This document shows positions 6,619 to 7,212 of a stretch of 7,212 nt of DNA, piece after piece. A program made the position numbers and the translations under genes. The number at the start of each line of letters is the position of its first letter. The first letter of the stretch is position 1. The notes below the pieces were generated by a model. That model did not search any database. It saw only the letters and a program-made list of their open reading frames with translations, and was not told the DNA's origin. Source of the stretch: Alphaproteobacteria bacterium (GTDB taxonomy: Bacteria > Pseudomonadota > Alphaproteobacteria > UBA8366); NCBI GenBank assembly GCA_029861675.1, contig JAOTYV010000257.1, positions 1 to 7,212 on the forward strand, given 5' to 3'.

Positions 6619-7212
6619 ATGCCTGTTAAAGCTAAACCGAAGAAGGTCGCGAAGCGTAAGCCCGCGGCTCGCAAGTCGACGGTGGCGCGCCGTAAGCCGT
6701 CTACCGCTCGCAAGACGACCGCTCGCAAGACTGTGAAGCGGAAGACGACTGTTAAGCGGAAGCCCGCGGCCCGTAAGCCCGCCGCGAAGAAGAAAACGAC
6801 GGCTCGTAAGCCGGCAGCTCGTAAGACGACTGCCCGTAAGACCGTAAAGCGGAAAACCGTTGCGAAGCGGAAGCCGGCGGCTCGTAAGACGACTGCCCGC
6901 AAGACCGTAAAGCGGAAAACGGCTGCGAAGCGGAAGCCGGTTCGTAAGAGCACGGCGCGCAAGACCGTAAAGCGGAAGACGACTGCAAAGCGGAAGCCCG
7001 CGGCTCGCAAGAGCACGGCGCGTAAAACCGTCAAGCGGAAGACGACTGCAAAGCGGAAGCCCGCGGCTCGCAAGAGCACGGCGCGCAAGACCGTAAAGCG
7101 GAAGACGACTGCGAAGCGGAAGCCCGCGGCTCGCAAGAGCACGGCGCGCAAGACCGTCAAGCGGAAGACGACTGCGAAGCGGAAGCCGGTTCGTAAGAGC
7201 ACGGCGCGCAAG
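6619..7212 (+). CDS. Histone H1-like / AlgP-like highly basic repetitive protein, 3'-truncated by window edge
   Basis: 198 codons are visible with no stop, so the gene continues beyond the window. The protein starts MPVKAKPKKVAKRKPAARKS and uses only M, P, V, K, A, R, S and T. It has 57 Lys and 36 Arg (47% of residues), no acidic, aromatic or cysteine residue, no signal peptide and no membrane segment. It should be disordered and bind DNA or RNA through charge, like the H1-type C-terminal tails of bacterial nucleoid proteins (AlgP/AlgR3, BpH1, Hc1-like); this role is inferred from composition. Residues 1-73 are irregular variations (KRKPAARK, TARKT). From residue 74 the protein becomes regular tandem units of 20-21 residues, the halves being KTVKRKTTAKR and KPAARKSTAR. 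ATG 6619 has a well-placed ribosome binding site. Lysine codons are almost all AAG. The opposite strand is open only as a mirror of this composition. Confidence 0.85.
   Translation, partial: MPVKAKPKKVAKRKPAARKSTVARRKPSTARKTTARKTVKRKTTVKRKPAARKPAAKKKTTARKPAARKTTARKTVKRKTVAKRKPAARKTTARKTVKRKTAAKRKPVRKSTARKTVKRKTTAKRKPAARKSTARKTVKRKTTAKRKPAARKSTARKTVKRKTTAKRKPAARKSTARKTVKRKTTAKRKPVRKSTARK
6838..7209 (+). repeat. In-frame tandem repeat array, six units of 60-63 bases
   Basis: Units begin at 6838, 6901, 6961, 7024, 7087 and 7150, with lengths 63, 60, 63, 63, 63 and 60 bases. Each encodes KTVKRK followed by a TTAKR-type segment, KPAAR or KPVR, then KSTAR or KTTAR. The 60-base units have PVR in place of PAAR. 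Units 3-5 encode identical 21-residue peptides and differ only at third codon positions. Array length is always a multiple of three, so copy-number change would alter protein length without shifting frame. The array probably continues past the window. Confidence 0.9.

Noticed and set aside
6504..7211. Long minus-strand open frame of 235 residues (repeating FRFAVVFRFTVLRAVLL-like)
   Set aside because: It is the mirror of the Lys/Arg codons of the + strand repeat gene. The + strand has a ribosome binding site and shows synonymous third-position variation, so the minus frame is not coding.
6838..7212. CRISPR-like array
   Set aside because: The repeats are directly adjacent, 60-63 bases long and in-frame coding, without unique spacers.

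Overview
The window looks like GC-rich bacterial chromosome. Codon use and gene content fit a free-living, probably marine or soil alphaproteobacterium (Rhodospirillales/Rhodobacterales-like), but this is inferred from gene families and composition because no rRNA or other phylogenetic marker is present. All four complete or nearly complete metabolic genes, and the partial gene at the right edge, lie on the + strand.

Left part (2-1669): the C-terminal two thirds of a dimethylglycine/sarcosine dehydrogenase-like flavoprotein, with the end of the FAD domain followed by a GcvT-type tetrahydrofolate-binding module. Its 5' end is outside the window. Two consecutive hairpins, the second followed by a T-run, probably end this transcript (1681-1740).

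Middle part (1857-5824): a compact three-gene ABC importer operon. It encodes a periplasmic binding protein with a signal peptide, an ATPase with TOBE domain, and one long permease made of two fused MetI-like halves. Together these match the putative 2-aminoethylphosphonate importer family (PhnS2/PhnT2/PhnU2, also called AepX/AepV/AepW). A long-range stem-loop lies between the binding-protein and ATPase genes, where differential expression of the binding protein is often set. No phosphonate-degrading enzyme is visible, so the substrate is assigned by family only. The demethylase-like neighbour leaves open an N-methylated substrate.

Right part (5825-6618): 794 bases without a convincing gene, partly AT-rich. 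It holds an A/T hairpin, a perfect 15-base palindrome, a terminator-like hairpin and a 10-base direct repeat spaced one helical turn. These suggest a regulatory region upstream of the last gene.

Right edge (6619-7212, open): a highly basic, histone H1-like/AlgP-like repetitive protein that runs off the window. It uses only eight amino-acid types, is 47% Lys+Arg with no acidic or aromatic residue, and consists increasingly of nearly identical 60-63 base tandem repeats. It is the most unusual item here and is easily missed because it has no stop codon in the window and the opposite strand is also open.
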